The position numbers and the translations under genes were made by a program. From DATFWC01 sp045801465 (GTDB lineage: Bacteria > Pseudomonadota > Alphaproteobacteria > Rhizobiales > Xanthobacteraceae), in assembly GCA_045801465.1 (NCBI GenBank), contig JBJMSU010000234.1:12507-76506 (forward strand): a stretch of DNA of 64,000 nucleotides. Direction: 5' to 3'. The notes beneath the pieces are model-generated. The model saw nothing but the letters and a program-made list of their open reading frames with translations. It searched no databases and was not told where the DNA came from. Positions 34,291-47,124 of the stretch are shown here, one piece after another; the first letter of the stretch is position 1; every line of letters starts with the position of its first letter.

Positions 34291-35325
34291 TCAGCGCCGC
34301 ACCAATCCCACGATGTCCTTGACGGCCTTCATGGTTTCGGCGGCGATCGCTTGCGCGCGCTGGGAACCGTCGGCGAGCACCGAATCGATATAGGCCGGAT
34401 CATGCAACAGGCGCTTGAGCTCGGCGCGTACCGGACCCAGCCGGGCGACAAGCAACTCGATGAGGGCGGCCTTGAAGGTGGAGAACTGGGCGCCGCCGAA
34501 TTTCTCCAGCACGGCGGCGGGCGTGATGTCGGCGAGCCCGGCGTAGATGCCGACCAGATTCTCCGCCTCGGGGCGCCCCGCGAGCCCCGCCGGGTCGTGC
34601 GGCAGCGGCTCCGGATCGGTCTTCGCCTTGCGGATCTTCTGCGCGATGACGTCGTCTTCATCGCTCAGATTGATGCGCGATTGGTCGGAAGCATCCGATT
34701 TCGACATCTTCTTGGTGCCGTCGCGCAATGACATCACGCGAGTGGCCGGCCCTTGGATCACCGGCTCGGTGAGCGGGAAGAATGCATCGCCGTAACCGTG
34801 GGCGTGAATCGAGGCGGCAAAGTCGTTGTTGAATTTCTGCGCAATGTCGCGGGCGAGCTCGAGGTGCTGTTTCTGATCCTCCCCCACCGGCACATGGGTT
34901 GCCTGGTAGGCGAGAATGTCGGCCGCCATGAGACACGGATAAGCATAGAGTCCGACCGAGGCATTCTCGCGGTCCTTGCCGGCCTTCTCCTTGAACTGGG
35001 TCATGCGGTTGAGCCAGCCGATGCGGGCGATGCAGTTGAAAATCCAGGCGAGCTCGGCGTGCTCGGCCACCTGGCTCTGGTTGAAGATGATGTGCTTGGC
35101 CGGGTCGATGCCGCAGGCGAGGAACGCCGCGGTGACCTCGCGGATGTTGCGCGGCAGCTCCGCCGGATCCTGCCATACCGTGATGGCGTGCAGGTCGACG
35201 ACGCAATAGATGCAGTCGTAGCGTTCCTGGAGCGCGACGAACTTGACGATCGCGCCGAGATAATTGCCGAGATGCAGATTGCCGGTCGGCTGCACCCCGG
35301 AGAACACGCGTTCCTTGAACGCCAT
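34291..35325 (-). CDS. trpS: Tryptophanyl-tRNA synthetase
   Basis: A 344-aa class I synthetase. The HIGH-type motif is [12 protein letters not shown] and the KMSKS loop is exact ([12 protein letters not shown]). [20 protein letters not shown] is the Trp-specific region. The start [15 protein letters not shown] is at 35325. The gene upstream in relatives is often murJ; here the upstream region holds only palindromic repeats and the divergent adenosine kinase gene. Confidence 0.96.
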   Translation of the reverse strand: MAFKERVFSGVQPTGNLHLGNYLGAIVKFVALQERYDCIYCVVDLHAITVWQDPAELPRNIREVTAAFLACGIDPAKHIIFNQSQVAEHAELAWIFNCIARIGWLNRMTQFKEKAGKDRENASVGLYAYPCLMAADILAYQATHVPVGEDQKQHLELARDIAQKFNNDFAASIHAHGYGDAFFPLTEPVIQGPATRVMSLRDGTKKMSKSDASDQSRINLSDEDDVIAQKIRKAKTDPEPLPHDPAGLAGRPEAENLVGIYAGLADITPAAVLEKFGGAQFSTFKAALIELLVARLGPVRAELKRLLHDPAYIDSVLADGSQRAQAIAAETMKAVKDIVGLVRR

Positions 35326-35416
35326 GGTGGTCCTCACCGATTGAGCGGCGTCCCATGCCATGATGGCCCAGCAGGGTGCAAGGGGCGGCGGTTGCGGCGG
35401 CGCGCTCGTCCGCTAT

Positions 35417-35455
35417 AGACCATGTCCCGTTCCTTTTAGAAACGGAACATGGTCT
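35417..35455. repeat. Hairpin AGACCATGT...ACATGGTCT
   Basis: A 39-nt inverted repeat with arms AGACCATGTCCCGTTCC and GAAACGGAACATGGTCT and two mismatches. Part of its left arm (ATCATGTCCCGTTCC) recurs at 60711-60725. It is one of three palindromes that fill the 347-nt gap between trpS and the adenosine kinase gene. Confidence 0.6.
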
Positions 35456-35470
35456 AAGCTTCTATGAGCG

Positions 35471-35518
35471 GCGCATGTTCTTGGCGCGAACCGGTACCCA
35501 CTTCGCCGCAACATGCGC
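35471..35518. repeat. Dispersed palindromic repeat, copy A
   Basis: Arms GCGCATGTT and AACATGCGC enclose CTTGGCGCGAACCGGTACCC then ACTTCGCCGC. The core CGAACCGGTACCCACTTCGC is shared with copies at 37859-37907 and 56678-56721. This is the GCATTTTC...GAAAATGC type intergenic element known from Bradyrhizobium and Rhodopseudomonas genomes. Confidence 0.7.
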
Positions 35519-35521
35519 GAG

Positions 35522-35590
35522 TGCCTCGCTTCCGAAGTTCGTGATGCATCGCAGCACCCTCTGGACACGAACTTCGGAAGCAAAGAGGCA
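35522..35590. repeat. Long palindrome between trpS and adenosine kinase
   Basis: Perfect 16-nt arms GCTTCCGAAGTTCGTG (35528-35543) and CACGAACTTCGGAAGC (35566-35581) are extended outside by TGCCTC and GAGGCA. The loop contains GCAGCACCCTCTGGA. A half copy is at 26172-26211. No ORF in the gap looks real. Confidence 0.7.
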
Positions 35591-35672
35591 TTAGCAAGTT
35601 TATGGTTCTGGTGCCGCGCCCCTCCGAGAGCACCGGCGTTTCGATCCGGACAGCATCTGAAAGCCAGTATCC

Positions 35673-36674
35673 ATGCCCGAACCCCGTTATGACGTCCTCG
35701 GCATCGGCAACGCCATCGTCGATGTCATCGCCCGCGCCGACGACGATTTCCTCGTGCGGCACAACATGCGCAAGGGAACGATGTCGCTCATCGTCGAGGA
35801 GCAGGCCGAGCACATCTATGAATCGATGGGGCCGGCAGTCGAAATCTCCGGCGGCTCGGCGGCCAACACCATCGTCGGCCTGGCGAGCTTCGGCGGGCGC
35901 GCGGCGTTTGTCGGCAAGGTGAAGGATGACATACTGGGCCGCGTCTTCGGCCACGACGTCCGCGCTGCCGGCGTCGTGTTCGAGACGCTGCCGGCGCAGG
36001 ACGGACCTTCGACCGCGCGCTCGTATATCATCGTCACGCCGGATGGCGAGCGCACCATGAATACGTATCTCGGCGCGGCGCAAAATCTCGGCGTCGAGGA
36101 CATTCACCCGGAAACCATCGCCGACGCCAGCATCAGCTATCTCGAGGGCTATCTGTGGGATCCGCAGAATGCCAAGGACGCGTTCCTGCAAGCCGCGGCC
36201 ATCGCGCACGATGCCAAGCGACGGGTGGCGCTGACGCTGTCGGACGCGTTCTGCGTCGACCGCTGGCGCGACGAGTTCCTCGAGCTGATCCGCGCACGCA
36301 CCGTCGACATCCTGTTCGCCAACGAAGCCGAGCTGCACAGCCTCTACCAGACGGCCGACTTCGCCAGCGCGGTCGCGGCGCTGCGCGAGGACGCCGAGCT
36401 TGCGGTCGTGACCCGCAGCGAGAAAGGATGCGTGGTCGTGACGCGGAAAACCACGGAAACCGTGCCGGCTTTCCCGGTCGCGCGCGTGGTCGACACGACG
36501 GGCGCCGGCGACCTGTTCGCGGCGGGCTTCCTGTTCGGCCTCGCGCGCGGACGTGACCACGTGGCATGCGCACGGCTCGGCGCTCTCGCGGCGGCCGAGG
36601 TGATCCAGCATCTGGGCGCCCGGCCGGAGACCTCGCTGAAAATCCTGGCACAGGAAAATGGCTTACCGGTCTGA
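35673..36674 (+). CDS. Adenosine kinase (PfkB family)
   Basis: A 333-aa ribokinase-fold sugar kinase. EISGGSAANTIVGLASFGGR is the first PfkB signature region, and DTTGAGDLFAAGFLFGLARG contains the catalytic Asp and anion hole. The YDVLGIGNAIVDVIAR start and overall length match bacterial adenosine kinases, which recycle adenosine to AMP. It is monocistronic, flanked by palindromes on both sides. Confidence 0.9.
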   Translation: MPEPRYDVLGIGNAIVDVIARADDDFLVRHNMRKGTMSLIVEEQAEHIYESMGPAVEISGGSAANTIVGLASFGGRAAFVGKVKDDILGRVFGHDVRAAGVVFETLPAQDGPSTARSYIIVTPDGERTMNTYLGAAQNLGVEDIHPETIADASISYLEGYLWDPQNAKDAFLQAAAIAHDAKRRVALTLSDAFCVDRWRDEFLELIRARTVDILFANEAELHSLYQTADFASAVAALREDAELAVVTRSEKGCVVVTRKTTETVPAFPVARVVDTTGAGDLFAAGFLFGLARGRDHVACARLGALAAAEVIQHLGARPETSLKILAQENGLPV

Positions 36675-36710
36675 TCCCTAGAGGGACCGGTGGTTGGCCG
36701 TCGGGCTCGG

Positions 36711-36748
36711 TAACCAATTGGTAAGCAACGCTGGTTACCAATTGGTAA
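36711..36748. promoter_or_regulatory. Two phased palindromes ACCAATTGGT
   Basis: TAACCAATTGGTAA (36711-36724) and the perfect 14-bp palindrome TTACCAATTGGTAA (36735-36748) are centred 24 bp apart, 25 nt before the ATG at 36773. The surroundings GGT(A/T)ACCAATTGGTAAGC repeat in direct orientation. The phasing, near two helical turns, suggests a pair of operator sites. The first copy also resembles a CtrA box with both leading T bases changed (GTAA-N7-GTAA). Confidence 0.5.
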
Positions 36749-36772
36749 GCGAGAATTCCTAAGGACCGCGCC

Positions 36773-37702
36773 ATGGCCAAGGGCAACGAAGCGCCGGCGA
36801 ACGCAACCACGACGTCCGATCTTTTCGCGTCAGCTCGAGACGGCGCGACAACAACCCCCGACGCTGCGGCGGCGATCATCGGCAAAGCAGACGCCAAACC
36901 GCCCGGCGCCGCTCCGCTCGTTCAGTCGGTGCCGAGCATCTCGTCAGCTTCAGTGCGCGAGTTCGGAAATCGGGCCACAACGGCAAGGCCCGCGACTCAC
37001 GCCAAGGCGGGTGGTGCCGGAAAAGAAGGATCTGCGCCGAAAGAGACGCGCAAGTCGCGCTTTCCACTGCTTGCTGCAACGCTGGCTTTGGCGGCCGCTT
37101 TGGGCGGAGCTGCCGGTGCCGTCGGCATTGCGGCACTTCTGAACTTGGCAACAGCCTCGACGGCCACGCAGCCGGCGCGCGAAGCGGTTGTTGACGCCGA
37201 GCCCATCAAGGCGCTGATCGCACAGCTGACGAGCGACATCGGTGCGCTCAGGGCCACGCTGGAACAATCCGGCAAGGTCACGGCGGCGCAGTTCGGCAAA
37301 GTGGCGGAGCGGTTGGAGCGGGCCGAACGCGCGCAGGCGGAGCCGGTCGCCAAGCTCGCCAAGATCGGCGAGACGGTCGAACGTCTCGAGCGGCGGGCGC
37401 CGACGCCCACGCCGCCAGCCCCGGCAGCCCCGGCCGCCGCGGCCGCCGCGGCCGAGGTCACCGGCTCGATCAACCCGGCACATCCGCCCGTGCCTGAGCC
37501 GAAGCCGAAGCCGACGATCATCGACGACTATGTGGTGCGCAAGGTGTTCGACGGCGTCGCCTTGGTCGAGGGCCGTCGCGGCATCATCGAGGTCGAGCCC
37601 GGCTCCACGCTGCCCGGTGCCGGCCGCGTCGAGGAGATCAGGCGCCAGGACGGCCGCTGGGTCGTCGTCACCAACAAAGGCCTGATCGTCCCGCCCCGCT
37701 AA
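36773..37702 (+). CDS. Membrane-anchored coiled-coil protein of unknown function
   Basis: A 309-aa protein I cannot name. A disordered N-terminal region of about 95 residues is followed by one membrane segment (LLAATLALAAALGGAAGAVG), then a coiled coil (about 140-200) and an Ala/Pro-rich linker. A small C-terminal domain (VVRKVFDGVALVEGRRGIIE and VEPGSTLPGAGRVEEIRRQD) looks like a periplasmic beta domain. The topology is single-pass with the C-terminus outside. Two palindromes just upstream suggest controlled expression. It is found downstream of adenosine kinase; whether they are linked is unknown. Confidence 0.7.
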   Translation: MAKGNEAPANATTTSDLFASARDGATTTPDAAAAIIGKADAKPPGAAPLVQSVPSISSASVREFGNRATTARPATHAKAGGAGKEGSAPKETRKSRFPLLAATLALAAALGGAAGAVGIAALLNLATASTATQPAREAVVDAEPIKALIAQLTSDIGALRATLEQSGKVTAAQFGKVAERLERAERAQAEPVAKLAKIGETVERLERRAPTPTPPAPAAPAAAAAAAEVTGSINPAHPPVPEPKPKPTIIDDYVVRKVFDGVALVEGRRGIIEVEPGSTLPGAGRVEEIRRQDGRWVVVTNKGLIVPPR

Positions 37703-37713
37703 TTCCGTTTCGC

Positions 37714-37746
37714 GGGATCGTGAAACTCCCGAGTTCGTACGATCCC
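37714..37746. repeat. Inverted repeat after the coiled-coil gene
   Basis: GGGATCGT (37714-37721) and ACGATCCC (37739-37746) form a perfect 8-bp stem beginning 12 nt after the stop codon of the 36773 gene. The loop (GAAACTCCCGAGTTCGT) echoes the TTCCGGAGTTCGTG element found elsewhere. It may act as a terminator, but there is no T run. Confidence 0.4.
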
Positions 37747-37858
37747 GGACCAGCGGTACACCGCATCCGGGAACACCGGCGATCAACCGAATTTGTCCGC
37801 GCGCCGACTTGGTTCGCGCATGAAAACCGTGCCACATTCGCCCGACGCCATTTGACTG

Positions 37859-37907
37859 GCGCATGTTCTTGACGGCGAACCGATATCGACTTCGCCGGAA
37901 TATGCGC
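37859..37907. repeat. Dispersed palindromic repeat, copy B
   Basis: Arms GCGCATGTTCTT and GGAATATGCGC with the core GGCGAACCGATATCGACTTC. It is the same family as 35471-35518 and 56678-56721. It occupies the gap before the MBL hydrolase gene, whose start is 42 nt further on. Confidence 0.7.
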
Positions 37908-37948
37908 TAGCGTCGTAACGCTTGCGCGCTGTGCAAATGGAGGATTGC

Positions 37949-39974
<2,026 letters not shown>

Positions 39975-39982
39975 GCTGCCGA

Positions 39983-41221
39983 TCAGTCGCCGGGCGCGGC
40001 CGGATTGAAGAAGAACGGGAACGGGGACCGCGGACGCTGCTCGCGTGCCGCGGCCCCGCCCTCCTCCTCGACCTGCTTCTGCCGGACCGATGCGCGGCGG
40101 CTGTCGCGGCTGCGCGAGGAGCGCACCAGCGTGTAGCCGTCGTCATCTTCCGCCGGCGTTGCGCGCGAGCGTCCCACTCGGATGGGCTCCTGCTGAGTGG
40201 CTCGCGGCCGCACCACGCGGGTGGCTTCTTCGGGCGTCAGCGGGCGCAATGTACGAGCCTCTTCGTCTTGCGCCTCGCGCAAGTCCTCCTTCGCCCGCCT
40301 CATGTCGCTCCGCGGGTCTCTCGTCGTTGCCTCGCGCTCAGCGAGGCTGCGGCGCGTATGGCGTCGCTCCGCAGACTTCCGCGTCTGCCGCGACTCGCCG
40401 GCCGCCGGCGGAGCGCTCGTGGTGGCTTGCGGGACCACGTCAGGGCCGTTCGTTGGCGCTGCCGCAGTGCGCGTCAATTCGTCAGGCTTCGGCCGCGGCA
40501 TCGGCACGCCGATTTGGCCGGAGGCAATGTTGCTGTCGGACTGTTGCGGCCGATCTGCCCCAGCCGGTTCCCGCGAGGCCACGTCCATGCTGCCGGACGA
40601 GCCGTTCGTTGTTCGATCGACGGTGCTCGCTGGCGGCGGCGCCATCCCGTCGGTGGTGCGGGACGGTAGCGGCGGCGCGGCCGTCATCACCGTGGCTGGA
40701 GCGCTGCGATCCGTGGTGATCACGCGCACCGAACGCCGCGCTGGCGCATTCGCGTCGGCGCCAGCGCAGCTGTGGTCGACATAGGGCCAAGTCTGCCGTT
40801 CGCAGGAGAGGTCAGCGGACTGCCCGGAGACGGCATCGCCCGCCTCGGCTGCAGCGCCATCAGGGTTGGAGGCGGACGCTTCCGCAGCGACGGGCGGGGC
40901 TTCGGGCGTCGCCGATGTCTGGGTTGCTTGTGGTGAGGAATGAGGCGCCGGCACATTCGCCGGCTGCTCACGGCGCACGGCGGGCGACGACGATGCGTTG
41001 GATGCCGCCTCGGTCGGCGTGCGCAGCTTGGCCTGTTGCGGCTGAGCGGCCTTGTGCGGTGCCGTCAGGAAAGTAATCACCAGGACGCTACAGACGATAC
41101 CCGCCGCGAAGACGACGCCGGCGGCAAAGGCGGCGGCGATCTTCAACCAGGGCCGGCGAGGTGCGGCGGGTGCCGAAAAGACCCGTGGATCTTGCGGCAC
41201 ACCTTCCAAGGGCGAAGACAT
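39983..41221 (-). CDS. Membrane-anchored, largely disordered protein
   Basis: A 412-aa protein I do not recognise. It has a short cytoplasmic N-terminus, one membrane segment (IAAAFAAGVVFAAGIVCSVL at about 28-50) and a long Ala/Pro/Ser/Thr-rich region. A small conserved-looking patch follows (LSCERQTWPYVDHSCAG, a WPY-C pattern seen in rhizobial proteins of unknown role), then a strongly charged tail rich in Arg and Glu. The gene converges with pobA (8-nt gap). Coding bias is normal, so it is probably real. Confidence 0.65.
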   Translation of the reverse strand: MSSPLEGVPQDPRVFSAPAAPRRPWLKIAAAFAAGVVFAAGIVCSVLVITFLTAPHKAAQPQQAKLRTPTEAASNASSSPAVRREQPANVPAPHSSPQATQTSATPEAPPVAAEASASNPDGAAAEAGDAVSGQSADLSCERQTWPYVDHSCAGADANAPARRSVRVITTDRSAPATVMTAAPPLPSRTTDGMAPPPASTVDRTTNGSSGSMDVASREPAGADRPQQSDSNIASGQIGVPMPRPKPDELTRTAAAPTNGPDVVPQATTSAPPAAGESRQTRKSAERRHTRRSLAEREATTRDPRSDMRRAKEDLREAQDEEARTLRPLTPEEATRVVRPRATQQEPIRVGRSRATPAEDDDGYTLVRSSRSRDSRRASVRQKQVEEEGGAAAREQRPRSPFPFFFNPAAPGD

Positions 41222-41276
41222 CGCATCCTCCGGCGGGATTGATCTTCCTCCCTCGGTCGATCACCATTGCGTAATC

Positions 41277-42098
41277 TCAACGCGGTAGCGCGTGCGTCGG
41301 TTCCTCGACATTTGCTGCCTGGAACTCCGCCACGGAGGCTATCAGCCGCTCGATATCCTCCGGGCGCGACAAGCGGTGGTCGCCGTCCTTGACCAGCGTA
41401 AGCACGACATCATCGCGGGCGATCCGCGACACCAGTTCGACGGCGTGATTCCACGGCACGTCGGGGTCCTGCACGCCCTGCAGGATATGCACCGGGCACC
41501 CAGGCTCGATCATGTTTCCCAGCAGGAGATGGTTGCGGCCCTCTTCGATCAGCTGCCGGGTGATCAGATAAGGCTTATCCGAATAGGCCGAGGGCCGCGC
41601 CCAGACACCCTTTTCCTCGATCTCGCGCTTCACCTGGCGGGGAAATTTCTGCCACATCAGGATCTCGGTGAAATCGACCGCCGGCGCGATCAGGACAAGT
41701 CCGGCCACGCCAGGCGGCGACATTGTTTCGGCGCGCCGCCTCAGCGCGTGCAGCATCAGCAGCGCGATCCAGCCTCCCATCGAGGAGCCGACGACGACCC
41801 ATGGACCGCGACCGCAGGCCGCGAAGACCGCGAGGCTTTCCTCGAGCCAGCGCCCGATGGTGCCATTCGTGACGGCACCCTCGGATTCGCCATGCCCCGA
41901 ATAGTCGAAGCGCACACAGGCGCGGCCATGCTCCGCGGCCCACCGCGCGAGCGCCTGAGCTTTGGTGCCTTTCATGTCGGAGTTGAACCCGCCCAGCCAG
42001 AACACGCCTGGCGCCGCGCCCTCCTGCGAGCGCACGGCCAGGCGACGGGCCGCGGACCCGGTTCCGACCGTCACGTATGCTGGTTCAGAATCGCTCAT
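41277..42098 (-). CDS. Alpha/beta hydrolase (ABHD10-like thioesterase type)
   Basis: A 273-aa serine hydrolase. The nucleophile elbow is GSSMGG with Ser106. GFNSDMKGTKA and RFDYSGHGESEG are the oxyanion and strand regions, and the acid and base are in GVQDPDVPW and DGDHRLSRPED. The pattern matches bacterial relatives of human ABHD10, a depalmitoylase/esterase. The start at 42098 (MSDSEPAYV) is chosen; the frame is open 75 codons upstream over the divergent promoter region without support. Confidence 0.85.
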   Translation of the reverse strand: MSDSEPAYVTVGTGSAARRLAVRSQEGAAPGVFWLGGFNSDMKGTKAQALARWAAEHGRACVRFDYSGHGESEGAVTNGTIGRWLEESLAVFAACGRGPWVVVGSSMGGWIALLMLHALRRRAETMSPPGVAGLVLIAPAVDFTEILMWQKFPRQVKREIEEKGVWARPSAYSDKPYLITRQLIEEGRNHLLLGNMIEPGCPVHILQGVQDPDVPWNHAVELVSRIARDDVVLTLVKDGDHRLSRPEDIERLIASVAEFQAANVEEPTHALPR

Positions 42099-42358
42099 CG
42101 CTCCGGCTCGGTTCGTTGCTTTGAAGTCGTCGGTGCCATGCGGGTCCAGGCCAGGAAGGGCTTTCGCCCCAAAATGGTTTATGAAGATGCCGGCCGACCC
42201 TGAATTGCGGCAACATCGGCCAAGGCAGGAGAAGATGGTGATCGCGAGGCAAGGCCTCACGCATATCGCGCTGACGGGCAGAGACGTGTTTGGCCGCAGG
42301 CCGGGGCCAAACGCAAGTGGCATATTGCCGGCACCCGAGTTCGGCGGCAGGGAACGGC

Positions 42359-43573
42359 ATGATGGCCGTCGATGAAGCTCCCGCGCGAACGCCGATGCGG
42401 CGGCTTCCCGGCGCCACCGTTCTGCAGATCGTTCCGGCGCTCGTCGACGAACCGGCGGCGCGCGCCGCCGTAAATGTGGCCTCCGCCCTGCTGCGTTCCG
42501 GCGCGCGCGCCCTGGTGGCGGGCGGCGCCGGCATGCTCATCGGGCAGCTGCAGGCGCTCGGCGGCGAATGGGTGCAATATGCAAGCCTCACTCGCAATCC
42601 GATCAAATTGAGAGGCAATGCCCGTGTCCTGAGCCAACTGATCGGGCGCGAGCGGATCGACATCGTGCATGCCTATAGCGCGCCGGCGGCGTGGAGCGCG
42701 CGCATCGCCATCCACAAGACCGGCGCCCGGCTGGTCACGACGTATGCCGGCGCGCCGGCGGAGCGGAGGAAGCTGGCATCGCTCTACCGCAAGGCGCTGA
42801 CCTCCGGCCATCGTATCGTGGCCGAGTCCGAGCATGCCGCCGATCTCGTCATCAAGCGCCACAAGATCGCGCCCGAGCGCATCGTCGCCATTCCGCCGAG
42901 CATCGACACGGCCCGCTTCGACCCGACCGCCATGAGTGCAGAACGCATGGCGATCCTGCGCCATGGCTGGGGTATCCGTCCAGGCTGGCGCGTCATCCTC
43001 GTGCCGGGCCGGCTCAGCCCCGCACGCGGGCAGATGACGCTGGTCGACGCCGTCCGTATCCTCGTCAATGGCGGCATGCGGGGAGTCGCTTTCATTCTTG
43101 CCGACGACCGCCCCGGCGACAGCGGATATGCCCAAGCCATCGTCCACCGGATCGAGGCGCAAGGGATCGGTGGGTTGGTGCGGCGGGTCGGCCACTGTGC
43201 CGATATGCCGGCCGCCTACGCCATTGCCGATCTCATCGTGGTCCCAAGCGTCGAGCCCGCTACGTTCAGTCAGACTGCGGCCGAGGCGCATGCCATGGCG
43301 AAACCGGTCATCGCCTCGGCGGTCGGGGTTTTGCCGGAAATCGTTCTCGGACCGCCGCGCGTGGACGACGACGCCCGCACCGGCTGGCTCGTCAATCCGT
43401 CCGATCCGATCGCGCTTGCCCGCGCGCTCGCCGCCGCGCTCGCCCTCGACGATTCGATTCTGCAGGCCACGGGCAACCGCGCCCGGCGGCTGGCGGAGAC
43501 CAGGTTCTCGCCGGCCCGCGTTGCCGCAGCGGCCCTTGCCGTCTACGCCTCTCTGCTCGAAAACGGCGGCTAG
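42359..43573 (+). CDS. GT4-family glycosyltransferase
   Basis: A 404-aa GT-B glycosyltransferase. The C-terminal half has VPGRLSPARGQMTLVDAV for nucleotide-sugar binding and the EX7E-type motif (VEPATFSQTAAEAHAMAKPV). The N-terminal acceptor domain contains IDIVHAYSAPAAW. It resembles the WaaG-like cytoplasmic enzymes that build LPS or other surface glycans. It starts at ATG 42359 or 42362 after AGGGAA. It stands alone between a hydrolase and infC, so its acceptor cannot be inferred. Confidence 0.88.
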   Translation: MMAVDEAPARTPMRRLPGATVLQIVPALVDEPAARAAVNVASALLRSGARALVAGGAGMLIGQLQALGGEWVQYASLTRNPIKLRGNARVLSQLIGRERIDIVHAYSAPAAWSARIAIHKTGARLVTTYAGAPAERRKLASLYRKALTSGHRIVAESEHAADLVIKRHKIAPERIVAIPPSIDTARFDPTAMSAERMAILRHGWGIRPGWRVILVPGRLSPARGQMTLVDAVRILVNGGMRGVAFILADDRPGDSGYAQAIVHRIEAQGIGGLVRRVGHCADMPAAYAIADLIVVPSVEPATFSQTAAEAHAMAKPVIASAVGVLPEIVLGPPRVDDDARTGWLVNPSDPIALARALAAALALDDSILQATGNRARRLAETRFSPARVAAAALAVYASLLENGG

Positions 43574-43666
43574 CACCGCTTTTCGGTTTGAAGTTCCTGC
43601 AGGGGCTTCCGGCGGCAGGAACTCCGAATCGGCGGCCCTAGCCCGGTCCTTCGGTCGGCATGGCTT

Positions 43667-43695
43667 AGAAATCCTTAAGCGACAGAAATCCTTAA
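43667..43695 (+). repeat. 12-nt direct repeat upstream of infC
   Basis: AGAAATCCTTAA occurs at 43667-43678 and again at 43684-43695, 17 nt start to start, in the 374-nt gap before infC. It is AT-rich against the local composition and might bind a regulator. Apart from this repeat and the promoter below I see nothing else in the gap. Confidence 0.4.
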
Positions 43696-43797
43696 TCCCG
43701 TACGTATCTTGGCCGCAGACGGCGCCTTACCCGCGGGGCAGCCCCTCGCCGCGCTGTGGCGGCGCTGCCACGTGCATCTTTTCGTTGCGTTCCGCCG

Positions 43798-43826
43798 TTG
43801 ACTTGGGACGATTTTGTACCGATCTT
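43798..43826 (+). promoter_or_regulatory. Putative infC promoter
   Basis: TTGACT (43798-43803) and GATCTT (43821-43826) are 17 nt apart. The predicted transcript would have a leader of about 115 nt before the ATT start of infC. Confidence 0.4.
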
Positions 43827-43933
43827 GAAGAGTTCCGAGTAGCGTGGGCGACGGACCGATCCGTTACGTCACCAGCCGGTGACGGCGGTCATCCTTTCCG
43901 GCTCCCCTGCCACACGGATTGTCGCAACAGCAC

Positions 43934-43950
43934 AGGAGTTATTCGCCATT
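43934..43950 (+). promoter_or_regulatory. Shine-Dalgarno plus ATT start codon of infC
   Basis: AGGAG (43934-43938) lies 9 nt upstream of ATT (43948-43950). The codons then read (I)RRPMKAA, matching the RRP-type N-terminus of rhizobial IF3. Non-AUG starts (AUU, AUC, AUA) are a known self-regulating feature of infC, because IF3 rejects them when abundant. Confidence 0.75.
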
Positions 43951-44490
43951 CGTCGCCCGATGAAAGCCGCGCAGCAGCCCGTCCAGAAAGACGGCCCGCG
44001 CGTGAACGAGGAGATCCGCGTCCGCGAGGTTCAGCTGATCGATCAAAACGGCGCCAACCGAGGCGTCACCGAAATCCAGGCCGCCATCGCCCTGGCGCAG
44101 GAGGCGGGACTCGACTTGGTCGAGATCGCGCCCAATTCGATACCCCCCGTCGCCAAGATTCTCGACTTCGGCAAGTACAAATATCAGGCACAGAAAAAGG
44201 CCGCCGAGGCACGCAAGAAGCAGAAGGTCGTCGAGATCAAGGAGATCAAAATCCGGCCGATGATCGACGCCCATGATTACGACGTGAAGATGCGTTCGAT
44301 GCGACGCTTCTTCGAGGAAGGCGACAAGGTCAAGGTGACCCTGCGGTTCCGCGGTCGTGAAATGGCCCACCAGGAGCTCGGCATCCAGTTGCTCGAGCGC
44401 GTCAAGGGCGACACCTCCACGCTCGCCAAGGTGGAGCAGGAACCCAAGTTCGAAGGCCGGCAGATGATCATGGTGCTGGCGCCGCGCTGA
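43948..44490 (+). CDS. infC: Translation initiation factor IF-3
   Basis: A 180-aa IF3 with its N-domain ([20 protein letters not shown]), a basic linker ([19 protein letters not shown]) and C-domain ([20 protein letters not shown]). It binds the 30S subunit, blocks 50S joining and checks the start codon. The start is ATT 43948, which is backed by AGGAG and by the conserved N-terminus; the ATG at 43960 would give a shorter protein. In most bacteria rpmI follows at once; here a 2.3-kb kinase gene intervenes. Confidence 0.95.
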   Translation: MRRPMKAAQQPVQKDGPRVNEEIRVREVQLIDQNGANRGVTEIQAAIALAQEAGLDLVEIAPNSIPPVAKILDFGKYKYQAQKKAAEARKKQKVVEIKEIKIRPMIDAHDYDVKMRSMRRFFEEGDKVKVTLRFRGREMAHQELGIQLLERVKGDTSTLAKVEQEPKFEGRQMIMVLAPR

Positions 44491-44497
44491 GGCGCCA
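44477..44497 (+). terminator. Hairpin overlapping the infC stop
   Basis: TGGCGCC and GGCGCCA form a perfect 7-bp stem around the stop codon with a 7-nt loop. No T run follows. The rest of the 312-nt gap to the next gene holds only an 18-nt imperfect tandem repeat around GCCGGACCGAGC near 44650-44690. Confidence 0.3.
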
Positions 44498-44802
44498 CTG
44501 CGGCCAACGGGTGCGTCACAGGCAGGATTGCGGGAGCCATCAGCCGCTTCTCTGATCGGCTCCGCCTTCTCGCCTCGACTTGCTCGATCTCTTTCACGAT
44601 CAAGCCGCTCGTCAGAGCCCCGCGTTTGCTCGGGCCGCTTCCATTTTCTGCGCCGGACCGAGCGTGTGTGCCGGACCGAGCATTGTGTTTTGTGGCCTCG
44701 GGGTTAATCCTCAGATTCTGATCGCAAGTGATTCGCAGGCGTGAGAGGTCGGACAGCGCGCAACAGACAGAACCGAACTTGCAAAGGGTCGGCGGACTAT
44801 CG

Positions 44803-47124
<2,322 letters not shown>

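Noticed and set aside
44650..44690. Tandem GCCGGACCGAGC as a possible regulatory array
   Set aside because: Only two imperfect 18-nt units, with no symmetry and no match to a nearby promoter.
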